From Mycolicibacterium vulneris (GTDB taxonomy: Bacteria; Actinomycetota; Actinomycetes; Mycobacteriales; Mycobacteriaceae): DNA of 64,000 bases. The stretch is taken from the NCBI RefSeq assembly GCF_002104765.1, contig NZ_NCXM01000007.1:155600-219599 (forward strand). Reading direction: 5' to 3'. A program made the position numbers and the translations under genes. This document shows positions 19,029 through 30,854 of the stretch, piece after piece. The notes under the pieces are model-generated. The model was given only the letters and a program-made list of their open reading frames with translations. It was not told where the DNA came from and made no database searches. Every line of letters begins with the position of its first letter. Within the stretch, counting starts at the first letter, position 1.

Positions 19029-19700
19029 TCAATCTTGCTGGGAAGTGGTCCGGCTTCTGGACTGGCCAGACGGGTCGTGCCGGCCCGGCGCAGTTCCCAC
19101 CAGCAAGGATACCAATTCGGAGCACGCAGACTCCAATTCACTGTTCACGACCACCCGGTCGAAGTCGTTTTGGGCCGCCATTTCGGTGCGGGCGGTCTCC
19201 AGACGCCGCTCCATGACCTCCGGCGTCTCGGTGCCGCGGCCGACGAGCCTGGCCCTGAGGTCCTCCCAGCTGGGCGGCGCCAGGAAGACCGCGAGAGCCT
19301 CGGGCATCGCCTTCTTGACGGCCCGGGCCCCGGCCAGATCGACCTCGATCAGCACCGGGAATCCGCGGGCCGTTGCGGCCCGGACCGGCTCGGCCAGGGT
19401 GCCGGATCGGTGCAGTCCCGAATGGATTTCGGCCCACTCCAGCAGCGCGCCCTCGTCGATGAGCTGCTGGAAGCGGGCCGGGGTGACGAAGTGGTAATCG
19501 ACGCCGTCGACCTCGCCGGGCCGCGGCGCCCGCGTCGTGGCCGAGACGCTGAAATGCAGGTCCGGGACCCGCTCACGCAGGCATCGGACCACAGTCGACT
19601 TGCCGACCGCGGAGGGACCGGACAGCACGACCACACGTCCGTTACCTGATGGTTCAGGACGTGTGCCGTGCTGGACGTCCGGTCCCCCGCCGGCGCTCAC
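19029..19700 (-). CDS. gmk: Guanylate kinase
   Basis: Phosphorylates GMP to GDP using ATP; essential for nucleotide supply. P-loop [12 protein letters not shown]-binding [34 protein letters not shown] 19700 (reading VSAGGGPD) gives 223 residues and aligns with the annotated M. tuberculosis start as I remember it; an upstream start at 19727 is also open. It follows mihF by 34 bp. The last 20 residues form a polar Ser/Arg/Gln tail. Confidence 0.94.
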   Translation of the reverse strand: MSAGGGPDVQHGTRPEPSGNGRVVVLSGPSAVGKSTVVRCLRERVPDLHFSVSATTRAPRPGEVDGVDYHFVTPARFQQLIDEGALLEWAEIHSGLHRSGTLAEPVRAATARGFPVLIEVDLAGARAVKKAMPEALAVFLAPPSWEDLRARLVGRGTETPEVMERRLETARTEMAAQNDFDRVVVNSELESACSELVSLLVGTAPGRHDPSGQSRSRTTSQQD

Positions 19701-19734
19701 TGGCGCTCCTTGGGCCGGTGCGCCCACGACTCGG

Positions 19735-20049
19735 TTAGGAGCCGAACTTTTCCAGCAGGGCCTTGCGCTGACGATCGCCGAGACCGCGCAGACGGCGGGT
19801 CGGGGCGATCTCCAGCTCAGTCATGATCTCCTGCGCCTTGACCTTGCCCACCTTGGGCAATGCCTCGAGAAGCGCGGAAACCTTCATCTTGCCCAGGACT
19901 TCATCGGTCTCGGCGTCCTTGAGGACCTGGGTCAGGTTGGTGCCGCCACGCTTCAGGCGGTCCTTGAGCTCTGCTCGCGCTCGACGTGCGGCAGCCGCCT
20001 TCTCCAACGCGGCCGCGCGCTGCTCGTCGGTCAACTGGGGAAGGGCCAC
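19735..20049 (-). CDS. mihF: Mycobacterial integration host factor
   Basis: Nucleoid-associated DNA-bending protein specific to actinobacteria, needed for L5 phage integration and general nucleoid structure. 105 residues starting [10 protein letters not shown]. Basic helical core [20 protein letters not shown] and helix-two-turn-helix region [15 protein letters not shown] ending [11 protein letters not shown]. The GTG at 20049 is preceded by GGAGGAATC, a good ribosome binding site; the frame runs to 20070 only from a TTG. It heads the run mihF-gmk-rpoZ-coaBC. Confidence 0.95.
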   Translation of the reverse strand: MALPQLTDEQRAAALEKAAAARRARAELKDRLKRGGTNLTQVLKDAETDEVLGKMKVSALLEALPKVGKVKAQEIMTELEIAPTRRLRGLGDRQRKALLEKFGS

Positions 20050-20070
20050 GATTCCTCCGTATCTGATCAA

Positions 20071-21001
20071 TCAATTTCAATCGATCTCATTTTGTCTCGC
20101 CGGTACTTCTGCCAGCGGAGACGACCGTACTCAGGCCTTCTGACGAAATCTAACCCGGCCCCCTGCTTAAGGGGGCAAAGTCCCAGCATGCACCGGCGTG
20201 TGACCGGCCAGAGCGGTGCCTGCGGCGGGGGTCACGACAGTCGCGCCGAGCACCGACCAGGTGTCGGCACCGGCTCCGATTGGCTTCGTCAATAGGCCAT
20301 CTACCTGCGGTTTGATCGGCCGACGACGGCGGCGGCCGTGGCGGCCGGACCGTCCGGAACGCCGCCGGTGGGCCGCCGTCACGCCTGGTGCGAGGGATCA
20401 CGGATTTGTTGCGGCGTGTCGCGCGTGTCGTGTCGCCGGTCAAACGCCAGGCCAACACCGGCGTTCGGCCCGCGCCCCGGTCCTGACGGCCCCCGTGGGG
20501 GCCCCGGGGCGGCCTGGTGGCCTCGAATCCGGGCGTCCGGGCACCCTCCGACGGTCCGCCGACTCCCGGGCCCGGGGTGCCAGCCTGGGCGGCCTTCCGC
20601 ACGTCACGCCTCGATCGCTCCAGCAATCAACGAGGCCGCCGCCGGGATTCGTCGTCGAAGCCGCCTGCCCGGCCGGCTTTCACGTCGCGGCGACCCCACG
20701 TCCGGCGGTAGGCATCCGAGCGCGCGCCGCGGCCGGATTACATGGGACGTGATCAAGATCTACTCGCCTGAACAAATGGTGAACTGTGACCAACCATCAA
20801 GGGCCGCAGCGTCGTTCGGCTACCGGGATGACCGCTGCGCCGGACGCGCGCGGGCGATGACGGGTGCTCGATTCCGCGATACCGGGCGAAATCTTCCCCC
20901 CAACTCCGCACACGCGGGCTAAAGACCATCCTGATTCCGTAATTGCGGGATAGTGGTGCCCCCTGGGTCTCATTTCAGCTAATCGGTGGCACGGAATCCG
21001 A
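20071..21001. other. Long intergenic region between mihF and the molbindin-HTH gene
   Basis: About 930 bp without a convincing gene. The first 100 bp beside mihF are AT-rich (20070-20100) and probably hold the mihF promoter. The rest is very GC-rich, with hairpin-prone blocks such as GGCCCCC/GGGGGCC at 20488-20503. Open frames on both strands (for example 20216-20752 plus, 20150-20626 minus) have Arg/Pro/Gly-rich compositions typical of GC shadows. M. tuberculosis has a PE/PPE pair in this interval, from memory; no PE or PPE N-terminus is seen here. Confidence 0.6.
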
Positions 21002-21007
21002 TACGAT
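21002..21007 (+). promoter_or_regulatory. -10 box for leaderless HTH-Mop gene
   Basis: TACGAT ends 6 nt before the GTG at 21014; it supports that start and a leaderless transcript. Confidence 0.5.
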
Positions 21008-21013
21008 CGAGAA

Positions 21014-21436
21014 GTGTCCCACCTGCGAATTCGCCAGGCAGCCGAGCTGCTTGGCGTCAGCGACGACACCGTGCGGCGCTGGATCAACCAGGGCGCCCTT
21101 GCGGTCAGTCACGACGCCGCCGGCCGCAAGGTAATCGCGAGCGAGGACCTCGCCCACTTCTCCCGCACCAATGCGCCCGCCCCGCCGGCGGACCCGCTCA
21201 GCATCGGCAGCTCGGCCCGCAACCGGTTCGTCGGGCTGGTCACCTCGGTGGTCAGCGACAAGGTGATGACCCAGGTGGAGATGCAGTGCGGCCCGTTCAC
21301 CGTGGTGTCGCTGATGAGCACCGAGGCCGCCGAAGACCTGCAGCTGCGTCCCGGCAGCGTCGCGGTGGCCGTCGTCAAGGCCACCACCGTCATCGTCGAA
21401 ACCGCGCGGCCCAGCACCGCGCTGGCGTCGGACTAG
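21014..21436 (+). CDS. Helix-turn-helix protein with molybdate-binding (Mop/TOBE) domain
   Basis: 140-residue two-domain protein. Residues about 3-50 form an excisionase/MerR-like HTH (RIRQAAELLGVSDDTVRRWI, then RKVIASEDLAHF). Residues about 68-132 form a molbindin/TOBE domain (ARNRFVGLVTSVVSDKVMTQ through RPGSVAVAVVKATTV). Proteins of this design bind molybdate or tungstate and sense or store it, like a minimal ModE. No molybdate transporter or molybdoenzyme lies nearby, so the regulatory target is unknown. GTG 21014 has a -10 box 6 nt upstream. Its stop codon lies in one boundary of a MIRU-like repeat. Confidence 0.85.
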   Translation: MSHLRIRQAAELLGVSDDTVRRWINQGALAVSHDAAGRKVIASEDLAHFSRTNAPAPPADPLSIGSSARNRFVGLVTSVVSDKVMTQVEMQCGPFTVVSLMSTEAAEDLQLRPGSVAVAVVKATTVIVETARPSTALASD

Positions 21437-21492
21437 GCGATCGCAAGCGCGGCGTAGCCGGGCGCAGCGGGTCGCCACCATCCGACTAGGCG
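21437..21492. repeat. Single copy of the 53-55 bp dispersed repeat
   Basis: Core GATCGCAAGCGCGGC...GGGCGCAGCGGGTCGCCACCAT is the reverse complement, with changes, of the 55-bp unit at 8232-8510. It is bracketed by direct repeats GACTAGGCG at 21431-21439 and 21484-21492 (53 bp apart), the first containing the upstream gene's stop codon. This looks like insertion with target duplication. Confidence 0.75.
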
Positions 21493-21497
21493 CCCAC

Positions 21498-22318
21498 TCA
21501 CACCGCCAGGTAGGCGACCGCGTCCAGCATACGATCGGCCGCCGCACGCAGCTCCGGCACGCCCGGCCCGGCCCGCAGCACCTCGCGGGCCACCGCGGGC
21601 AGCAACTGCCCCGGTTCCGCGCCGCCCAGCCCGGCGAGCGCCTCCGGCCGCCCGCCCTGGACGCCGAGCCCGGGCACCAGGACCGGACCGCCCAGCGCGC
21701 TGACGTCGGGCGCCTGCAACACCGTCGCGCCCACGACCACGCCGACGTATCCCGGCCCGGACGGGGTCGCGGAGCGGTTCACCACCGCCGCCTGGTCGAC
21801 GACCAGCTGGGCCACCGTGCGGCCGTCGAAGGCGGCACGCTGCACGGTGGCGCCCTCGGGGTTGGACGTGGCCGCCAGCACGAACACCCCGCGATCGTGC
21901 GCCGCGGCGGTCTCCAGTAGCGGCCGCAACGAGCCGAATCCCAGGTATGGGGTGGCCGTCACGGCATCGGCGGCCAGCGGTGAATCACCCGCCCAGGCGG
22001 CCGCATACGCCGCCATCGTCGTGCCGATGTCGCCGCGTTTGGCGTCGGCCAGCACCAGCACCCCGACCGATCGCAGGGCCGCGATGGTGCGTTCCAGCAC
22101 CGCGAATCCCGCGGCGCCGTAGGCCTCGAAGAACGCGACTTGTGGTTTGACGACGGCGAATCCGGAAAACGCCTCGATGCAGATGTCGCAGAACGCCGCC
22201 AGGCCGTCGGCGGTCGTGGGCAGGCCCCAGGCGCGCAGCAATTCGGGATGCGGGTCGATGCCCACGCACAGCGGCCCGCGTTCCGCCTTCGCGTCCGCCA
22301 GCCGGATACCGAACCCGG

Positions 22319-22322
<4 letters not shown>
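21498..22322 (-). CDS. pyrF: Orotidine 5'-phosphate decarboxylase
   Basis: Final step of UMP synthesis, decarboxylating OMP. 274 residues, the long type-2 form found in mycobacteria. Active-site motif [17 protein letters not shown] with the Lys-Asp pair; N-terminal [24 protein letters not shown] and [11 protein letters not shown] form the phosphate pocket. GTG 22322 overlaps the carB stop (GTGA). Last gene of the pyr operon. Confidence 0.95.
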
Positions 22323-25674
<3,352 letters not shown>

Positions 25675-25675
<1 letters not shown>

Positions 25676-26796
25676 TAGCGGCCCTCCCCTGCCATCAGCT
25701 CGATGAATTGGTCGAACAGGTACTCCGCATCGTGCGGTCCGGCCGCGGCCTCCGGGTGGTACTGCACCGAGAACGCTTGCCCGTCTGCGAGTTTGACGCC
25801 CTCGACCACTCCGTCGTTGGCGCAGGTGTGGCTCACGATCGCCTGTCCGAACGGCGTGTCGAAGGTTTGGCCGGCCTCGCCCTCGAGCGCGAAGCCGTGG
25901 TTTTGGGCGGTGACCGCCACCCGCCTGGTGGCGTGGTCGATCACCGGGATGTTGATGCCGCGGTGCCCGAACACCATCTTGTAGGTGGACAGTCCCAGCG
26001 CCCGGCCCAGGATCTGATTGCCGAAGCAGATGCCGAACAACGGGATTCCGGCGCCCAGCACCTCGCGGGTGACCGCGACGATGTGGTCGGCGGTGGCGGG
26101 GTCGCCGGGGCCGTTGGACAGGAAGACGCCGTCGGGCTTGAGGTCGGCGATCTGCTCGTAGGTCGCCGACGAGGCCAGCACGTGGGTGCGGACGCCGCGG
26201 CGGGCGAAGTTGCGCGGCGTGTTGGTTTTGATCCCCAGATCCAGCGCGGCGACCGTAAACCGTGGTGAGCCTTCGGGTTCCACGATGTAGGTGTCCGGCG
26301 TGCTGACCTCGCCGGCCAGGTCGGCCCCCAGCATCGACCGCTGCCCGCGCACCCGCGCCAGCAGTTCGTCCGCATCGGCGAGCGCATCACCGGAGAACAC
26401 GCCCGCCTTCATCGAGCCGCGGGTGCGCAGATGCCGGACCACCGCGCGGGTGTCGATGCCGGCGATGCCCACGATCTGCTGGCGGACCAGTTCGTCCTCC
26501 AGGGTGCCGGTGGACCGCCAGTTGGACGGGCGCGGCGACGGATCGCGCACCGCGTAGCCGGCCACCCAGATCTTGTCGCCGCGACTCTCGGCGTCCTCGC
26601 CGTTCCAGCCGGTGTTGCCGATCTGCGGCGCGGTAGCCACCACGATCTGCCGGTGGTAACTCGGATCGGTCAGCGTCTCCTGGTAGCCGGACATGCCGGT
26701 GGAAAACACGGCCTCACCCAAAGTTTGGCCGATCTTGCCGAACGGTGTGCCGGTGAAGACGCGTCCGTCCTCGAGTACCAACTGCGCCTTAGTCAC
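25675..26796 (-). CDS. carA: Carbamoyl-phosphate synthase small subunit
   Basis: Glutamine amidotransferase subunit that hydrolyses glutamine and passes ammonia to CarB. 373 residues. The C-terminal class I GATase domain has the nucleophile Cys in [15 protein letters not shown] and the His-Glu pair in [10 protein letters not shown]. The N-terminal CPSase domain contains [18 protein letters not shown] 26796 overlaps the stop of the upstream membrane-protein gene (GTGA). Part of the coupled pyr operon. Confidence 0.96.
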
Positions 26797-27296
26797 GAGC
26801 GCCGCTCCTCCTCATGCTGCGATTTGAGCCAGCCGTCGTATTCGTTACGGTGGTTCGCCCGGAAGCCGGTGTCGATCTCGACGCCCGACGGCAGCCGCCA
26901 ACGGATCGCCAAGATGCCGACCCGGCCGGTCATTCTGCGCTCCATGCGGATCTGGGTGATCGAGTCCTGAGGGATCCAAATGGGTTGGGCCCGTACGCGT
27001 TCCACCATGATGCCCCCGGCATAGCGGGTCAGCACCGCTTTGCTACGGAAACCCAGATCACCGGCCGCGATCCGCTCACTCCAGCCCGGCGCCATCATGG
27101 AACCGCAATAGTGCCCGCGGGTGGTGATGGTCGCCGCCCCCACCTGGTCGGGAATTTCGGGCAACGCCCCGATCAGCTCCGCCTGCTGCCGCGAACGACG
27201 GTGCCAGGTCCGCATCATCAGCTGGATCACCACCGTGATCACCACCACCACCACGGCCGCGAAGATCAGCGATCCCACCAGTGTGCCCGAATTCAT
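26793..27296 (-). CDS. Membrane-anchored protein within the pyr operon (Rv1382-like)
   Basis: 167 residues starting [20 protein letters not shown]: one N-terminal transmembrane helix (about 5-27) followed by a soluble domain that resembles PH-like sheets (ADLGF-like segment [37 protein letters not shown]). Function unknown. It is coupled at both ends: its ATG overlaps the pyrC stop (ATGA) and its stop overlaps carA (GTGA). Position conserved as Rv1382 between pyrC and carA in M. tuberculosis, from memory. The C-terminal HEEERRS is encoded by DNA similar to part of a MIRU. Confidence 0.8.
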   Translation of the reverse strand: MNSGTLVGSLIFAAVVVVVITVVIQLMMRTWHRRSRQQAELIGALPEIPDQVGAATITTRGHYCGSMMAPGWSERIAAGDLGFRSKAVLTRYAGGIMVERVRAQPIWIPQDSITQIRMERRMTGRVGILAIRWRLPSGVEIDTGFRANHRNEYDGWLKSQHEEERRS

Positions 27297-28597
27297 GCCG
27301 GGGACTTCCCGTCTCGGGCGGTGACCTTGCCGCGCAGCAGCGTGGCCGTCACGGTGGCGGGCAGCGTCATCGCCTCGTAGGGCGTGTTGGCCGACCGGCT
27401 GGCCAGGTCGGATCCGGCGACGGTCCACGAGGTCGTGGGATCCACCACCGTGAGGTTGGCCGGCTCCCCCACCTCCAGCGGTCGGCCGTGATCGGGCAGG
27501 CCCGCGATGCTTGCGGGGTTTTCACTCATCACCCGGGCGAGGTCCCGCCAGGTCAACAGGCCGGGGATGACCATCGTCTGCACCACGATCGACAGCGCCG
27601 TCTGCAACCCCAGCATGCCCGGGCGCGCCGCGGAGAACTCCACGCACTTCTCGTGCTCGGCGTGCGGGGCGTGATCGGTGGCTACACAGTCGATGACGCC
27701 GTCGGCCAGCGCCTGGCGCAGCGCCACCGCGTCTGCCGCTTCGCGCAGCGGCGGATTCACCCGGTTTTGCCCGTCGTAACCGGTCAGCCTGCTGTCGTCG
27801 AGCATCAGGTGGTGCGGGGTGACCTCGGCGGTGATCGAGATCCCTTGCCCCTTAGCCCATTTCACGATCTCCACGGTGCCCGCGGTGGACGCGTGGCAGA
27901 TGTGCACCCGGGCGCCCGCGTCGCGGGCCAGCAGCGCGTCGCGGGCGACGATCGACTCCTCGGCGGCCCGGGGCCAGCCCGCCAGGCCCAGCCGGGCGGC
28001 GGTGGGCCCCTCGTGGGCGACGGCGCCGACGGTCAGCCGAGGCTCCTCGGCGTGCTGGGCGACGAGCACGCCCAGACCGGTGGCGTATTCCAGGGCGCGA
28101 CGCATCACCAGCGGGTCGTGCACGCAGATACCGTCGTCGGAGAACATCCGCACCTGCGCGGCCCCGGCCGCCATCATGCCCATCTCGGTGAGCTCTTTGC
28201 CGGCGAGCCCGACGGTGACGGCGCCCACCGGGTGCACGTCGACCAGGCCGACCTGCTGGCCTCGGTGCCACACGTGGTCGGTGACCACCGGACTGTCGGC
28301 GACCGGGTTGGTGTTGGCCATCGCGAACACCGCGGTGTAGCCACCCAAAGCCGCCGCGGCCGAGCCGGTTTCGATGTCCTCGGCGTATTCGCGCCCGGGT
28401 TCGCGCAGGTGGGTGTGCAGGTCGACGAGGCCGGGCAGCAGCACCTGATCGGTAGCGTCGATCACGTCCAGGTCCTTTTCGACGCCTCCGGCCTCGACCA
28501 ACCCGGGGCCGATGTCGGCGATCTGGCCGTCGTCGACCAGCACATCGACCCGATCACCCTCGCCGTACAACCGAACCCCGCGCAGCAGCACGCTCAC
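27293..28597 (-). CDS. pyrC: Dihydroorotase
   Basis: Cyclises carbamoyl aspartate to dihydroorotate; zinc amidohydrolase of the type I (PyrC/allantoinase-like) class. 434 residues. Metal site [10 protein letters not shown], further His ligands in [10 protein letters not shown] and HICHAST, and catalytic Asp in [14 protein letters not shown]. The open frame extends to 29368 through pyrB, but GTG 28597 overlaps the pyrB stop (GTGA) and gives the family's normal N-terminus ([15 protein letters not shown]). Confidence 0.95.
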   Translation of the reverse strand: MSVLLRGVRLYGEGDRVDVLVDDGQIADIGPGLVEAGGVEKDLDVIDATDQVLLPGLVDLHTHLREPGREYAEDIETGSAAAALGGYTAVFAMANTNPVADSPVVTDHVWHRGQQVGLVDVHPVGAVTVGLAGKELTEMGMMAAGAAQVRMFSDDGICVHDPLVMRRALEYATGLGVLVAQHAEEPRLTVGAVAHEGPTAARLGLAGWPRAAEESIVARDALLARDAGARVHICHASTAGTVEIVKWAKGQGISITAEVTPHHLMLDDSRLTGYDGQNRVNPPLREAADAVALRQALADGVIDCVATDHAPHAEHEKCVEFSAARPGMLGLQTALSIVVQTMVIPGLLTWRDLARVMSENPASIAGLPDHGRPLEVGEPANLTVVDPTTSWTVAGSDLASRSANTPYEAMTLPATVTATLLRGKVTARDGKSPA

Positions 28598-29565
28598 GCC
28601 GCACCCTCTTCTCCGGCTAATTCGGTGCCGACCAGCACGTGGAACAGCACCGCCATCCGCACGTGGACACCGTTGGAAACCTGTTGCAGCACAGCCGATT
28701 GCGATGAGTCGGCCACCGAGGAGGCGATCTCCATACCGCGCAGCATCGGCCCCGGGTGCAGCACCACGGCGTGGTCGGGCAGCATCGCCTGGCGGCGATC
28801 GGAAAGCCCGTACAGCGAGGAGTATTCGCGCACCGAGGGGAAGAACCCGCCGTTCATCCGCTCGGCCTGCACCCGCAGCATCAGCACCGCGTCGGCGGCG
28901 GGCAGCTCGGCGTCGAAGTCGTTGGACACGGTGACCGGCCAGCCCTCGACGCCGACCGGCAGCAGCGTCGGCGGCGCGACCAGGACGACCTCGGCGCCCA
29001 GGGTGTGCAACAGCATCACGTTGGAGCGCGCGACCCGGCTGTGCAGGATGTCGCCGACGATCACGATGCGACGGCCCTCGATGCCGCCGAGCCGCTGGCG
29101 AATGGTCAGCGCGTCCAGCAGCGCCTGGGTCGGGTGCTCGTGGGTGCCGTCGCCGGCGTTGATCACCGACGGCCCTGGATCCTCTCGGGCGGCGTTCCCG
29201 CCCGAAGTCCACTCGGCCAGCAGGTGCGCGGCGCCGGAGGCCGGGTGCCGGATGATCAGCGCGTCGGCGCCGGCCGCGCGCAGCGTGAACGCGGTGTCGC
29301 GCAGCGACTCCCCCTTGCCCACCGACGATCCGGACGCGCTGACGTTGATCACGTCGGCGCTCATCCACTTGCCGGCCACCTCGAAGGACACCCGGGTGCG
29401 CGTCGAGTTCTCGTAGAACATTGTGACGATGGTGCGGCCGCGCAGCGTTGGCAGCTTCTTGATCTCGCGACCCACCAGCGCCTGGGCGAACCGGTCGGCA
29501 TCGTCGAGGATGGCGGTGGCGTCATCGCGGCTCAGGTCGCCGGCCGCCAGCAGGTGGCGCGTCAT
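28594..29565 (-). CDS. pyrB: Aspartate carbamoyltransferase catalytic subunit
   Basis: Condenses carbamoyl phosphate with aspartate. 323 residues. Carbamoyl-phosphate site [13 protein letters not shown] and [10 protein letters not shown]; aspartate-binding [16 protein letters not shown]. No pyrI regulatory gene nearby. The ATG at 29565 overlaps the pyrR stop (ATGA). Confidence 0.96.
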   Translation of the reverse strand: MTRHLLAAGDLSRDDATAILDDADRFAQALVGREIKKLPTLRGRTIVTMFYENSTRTRVSFEVAGKWMSADVINVSASGSSVGKGESLRDTAFTLRAAGADALIIRHPASGAAHLLAEWTSGGNAAREDPGPSVINAGDGTHEHPTQALLDALTIRQRLGGIEGRRIVIVGDILHSRVARSNVMLLHTLGAEVVLVAPPTLLPVGVEGWPVTVSNDFDAELPAADAVLMLRVQAERMNGGFFPSVREYSSLYGLSDRRQAMLPDHAVVLHPGPMLRGMEIASSVADSSQSAVLQQVSNGVHVRMAVLFHVLVGTELAGEEGAA

Positions 29566-30134
29566 CGTGAGATCACCACGCCGTCGTCACCGTCGTTCTC
29601 GCTCAGCAGCACGTGCACGCTTTCGCCGCGTGAGGTGGGGACGTTCTTGCCCACATAGTCGGCGCGCAGCGGCAGTTCGCGGTGGCCGCGGTCGACCAGT
29701 ACCGCCAGCTGCACCACCCGCGGCCGGCCCACGTCGCGCAGCGCGTCCAGCGCGGAACGCACCGAGCGGCCGGAGTACAAGACGTCGTCGACCAGGATCA
29801 CCAACGCGTCGTCGATGCCGCCGGCCGGAATCGAGGTGTCTTCCAGCGGTCGCGGCGGCTTCTGCATCAGATCGTCGCGGTAGAGCGTGATGTCCAGGGC
29901 GCCGTGGCCGACCTCGACGCCGCTGTATTCGCCGATGTGGGTGGCGAGCCGATTGGCGAGGATCACACCGCGGGTCGGGATGCCGAGCAGCACCACCCGT
30001 GGCGCGTCGGGACCATCCAGCGCGGTCTTTTCGATGATTTGATGCGCAATGCGGGAAATGGTGCGGCCCACATCGGCCGCCGACATCAACTCCCGGGAAT
30101 CGCTGCCTAAGCCGGTGTCGCCCGCAGCACCCAT
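29562..30134 (-). CDS. pyrR: PyrR regulator/uracil phosphoribosyltransferase
   Basis: 190-residue PRTase-fold protein that binds pyr mRNA when UMP/UTP is high and also has uracil phosphoribosyltransferase activity. PRPP loop [21 protein letters not shown]-terminal [23 protein letters not shown] 30134 is chosen over the open frame to 30257 because AAGGAGG lies 12 nt upstream, next to a PyrR-binding RNA loop. It heads pyrR-pyrB-pyrC-Rv1382 homologue-carA-carB-pyrF. Confidence 0.95.
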   Translation of the reverse strand: MGAAGDTGLGSDSRELMSAADVGRTISRIAHQIIEKTALDGPDAPRVVLLGIPTRGVILANRLATHIGEYSGVEVGHGALDITLYRDDLMQKPPRPLEDTSIPAGGIDDALVILVDDVLYSGRSVRSALDALRDVGRPRVVQLAVLVDRGHRELPLRADYVGKNVPTSRGESVHVLLSENDGDDGVVISR

Positions 30135-30146
30135 AACGAAACTTGA

Positions 30147-30173
30147 CCTCCTTCTCCGCCTCGCCGGACGGAT
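30147..30173 (-). promoter_or_regulatory. PyrR-binding RNA loop overlapping the pyrR ribosome binding site
   Basis: In the transcript TCCG (from 30172) pairs with CGGA (30158-30155) and encloses TCCGGCGAGGC (30168-30158). This fits the PyrR consensus UCCNGNGAGGY. The Shine-Dalgarno AAGGAGG (30153-30147) follows at once. In M. smegmatis PyrR represses pyr translation by binding such a loop; the same mode is inferred here. Confidence 0.75.
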
Positions 30174-30199
30174 CGTTAAAGGATGTCGACTGCGAGGCA

Positions 30200-30226
30200 G
30201 CGTAGCACTTATTTCGAGTGCTACGC
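30200..30226. promoter_or_regulatory. Perfect 10-bp inverted repeat upstream of pyrR
   Basis: GCGTAGCACT and AGTGCTACGC flank a 7-nt AT-rich loop (TATTTCG). There is no T-tract, so it is not a classic terminator. It could be a regulator operator or a leader hairpin of the pyr transcript. Confidence 0.7.
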
Positions 30227-30842
30227 CGCGAGGCACGTGCGGCGTCCGTCGCCCCACCCACGCCAGTCACTTCCGCCCCATGAGTCTCGGAATGGGGCGC
30301 ATGGTGTGGCCCGCGGCACAGCGACACCTCGCGGCCGGCGCCGCCGCGGGTCGAGATTAAGCGCGATTTAATCGCCGAAAGGCGCCACGAATAATGCCGG
30401 CCCGCGAGCGCCGGATTCGACGAAAGTAAACGCTGAATTTCGGCGTAGAAATCTATTGCCGAGGCGGAGGAGGGGGTGGAGGCCAGGTGCGGCGCGGGTT
30501 GATCGGCCCACAGTTCAGGCCGATTTGCAGTGCCAGCCGCTTGCCTGGGGTTGGGGTGTATCGCAGCAGACATCGTCCGGCGATGTGGGCGTCGATTCCA
30601 CGGTCGTCACCGGGTCCGCCATGTTGGTGGGCGGGTTTGAACACCGCCGATTCCATTGAGCGCCAGGGCAAATACTGGCAGCACCACCGCACGCTGCGGC
30701 TATCGTCCTGGCCATTTGATTGGCCATGAGGGTCAATTCTCATTTCTCCGCGCTGAATGTCCAGGGGCGTTATTCCGCGCTGAAATGGCGCGCGCTATTT
30801 CGTCCGCGCGGTGGGGCTAATCCGGCGCCGTCACCGGCCCGC
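30227..30842. other. Intergenic region between pyrR and the serine hydrolase gene
   Basis: About 615 bp between divergent genes. Parts near 30355-30460 are more AT-rich (TTTAATCG, GAAAGTAAACGCTGAATTT) and may hold promoters. Short open frames exist (30515-30736 minus, 73 residues with six Cys; 30453-30743 minus), but neither has a convincing ribosome site or codon bias, so no gene is called. Confidence 0.55.
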
Positions 30843-30848
30843 TAACCT
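30843..30848 (+). promoter_or_regulatory. -10 box for leaderless serine hydrolase gene
   Basis: TAACCT ends 6 nt before the GTG at 30855. Confidence 0.5.
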
Positions 30849-30854
30849 GACCAG

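Noticed and set aside
20150..20752. Open frames on both strands in the mihF upstream gap
   Set aside because: Arg/Pro/Gly-rich with no start signal; both strands are open over the same DNA, as expected for very GC-rich sequence.
26793..26820. Possible MIRU fragment at the Rv1382/carA junction
   Set aside because: Only about 20 bp (ATGAGGAGGAGCGGCGC) resemble the MIRU at 50.4 kb; no flanking duplication.
27293..29368. 691-residue reading frame as an extended dihydroorotase
   Set aside because: The extra N-terminal 257 residues overlap pyrB in another frame and are shadow-like; GTG 28597 gives a normal dihydroorotase.
30515..30736. 73-codon minus-strand frame with six cysteines
   Set aside because: No ribosome binding site, no signal peptide of proper form, overlapping frames look equally likely; kept only as a note in the intergenic entry.
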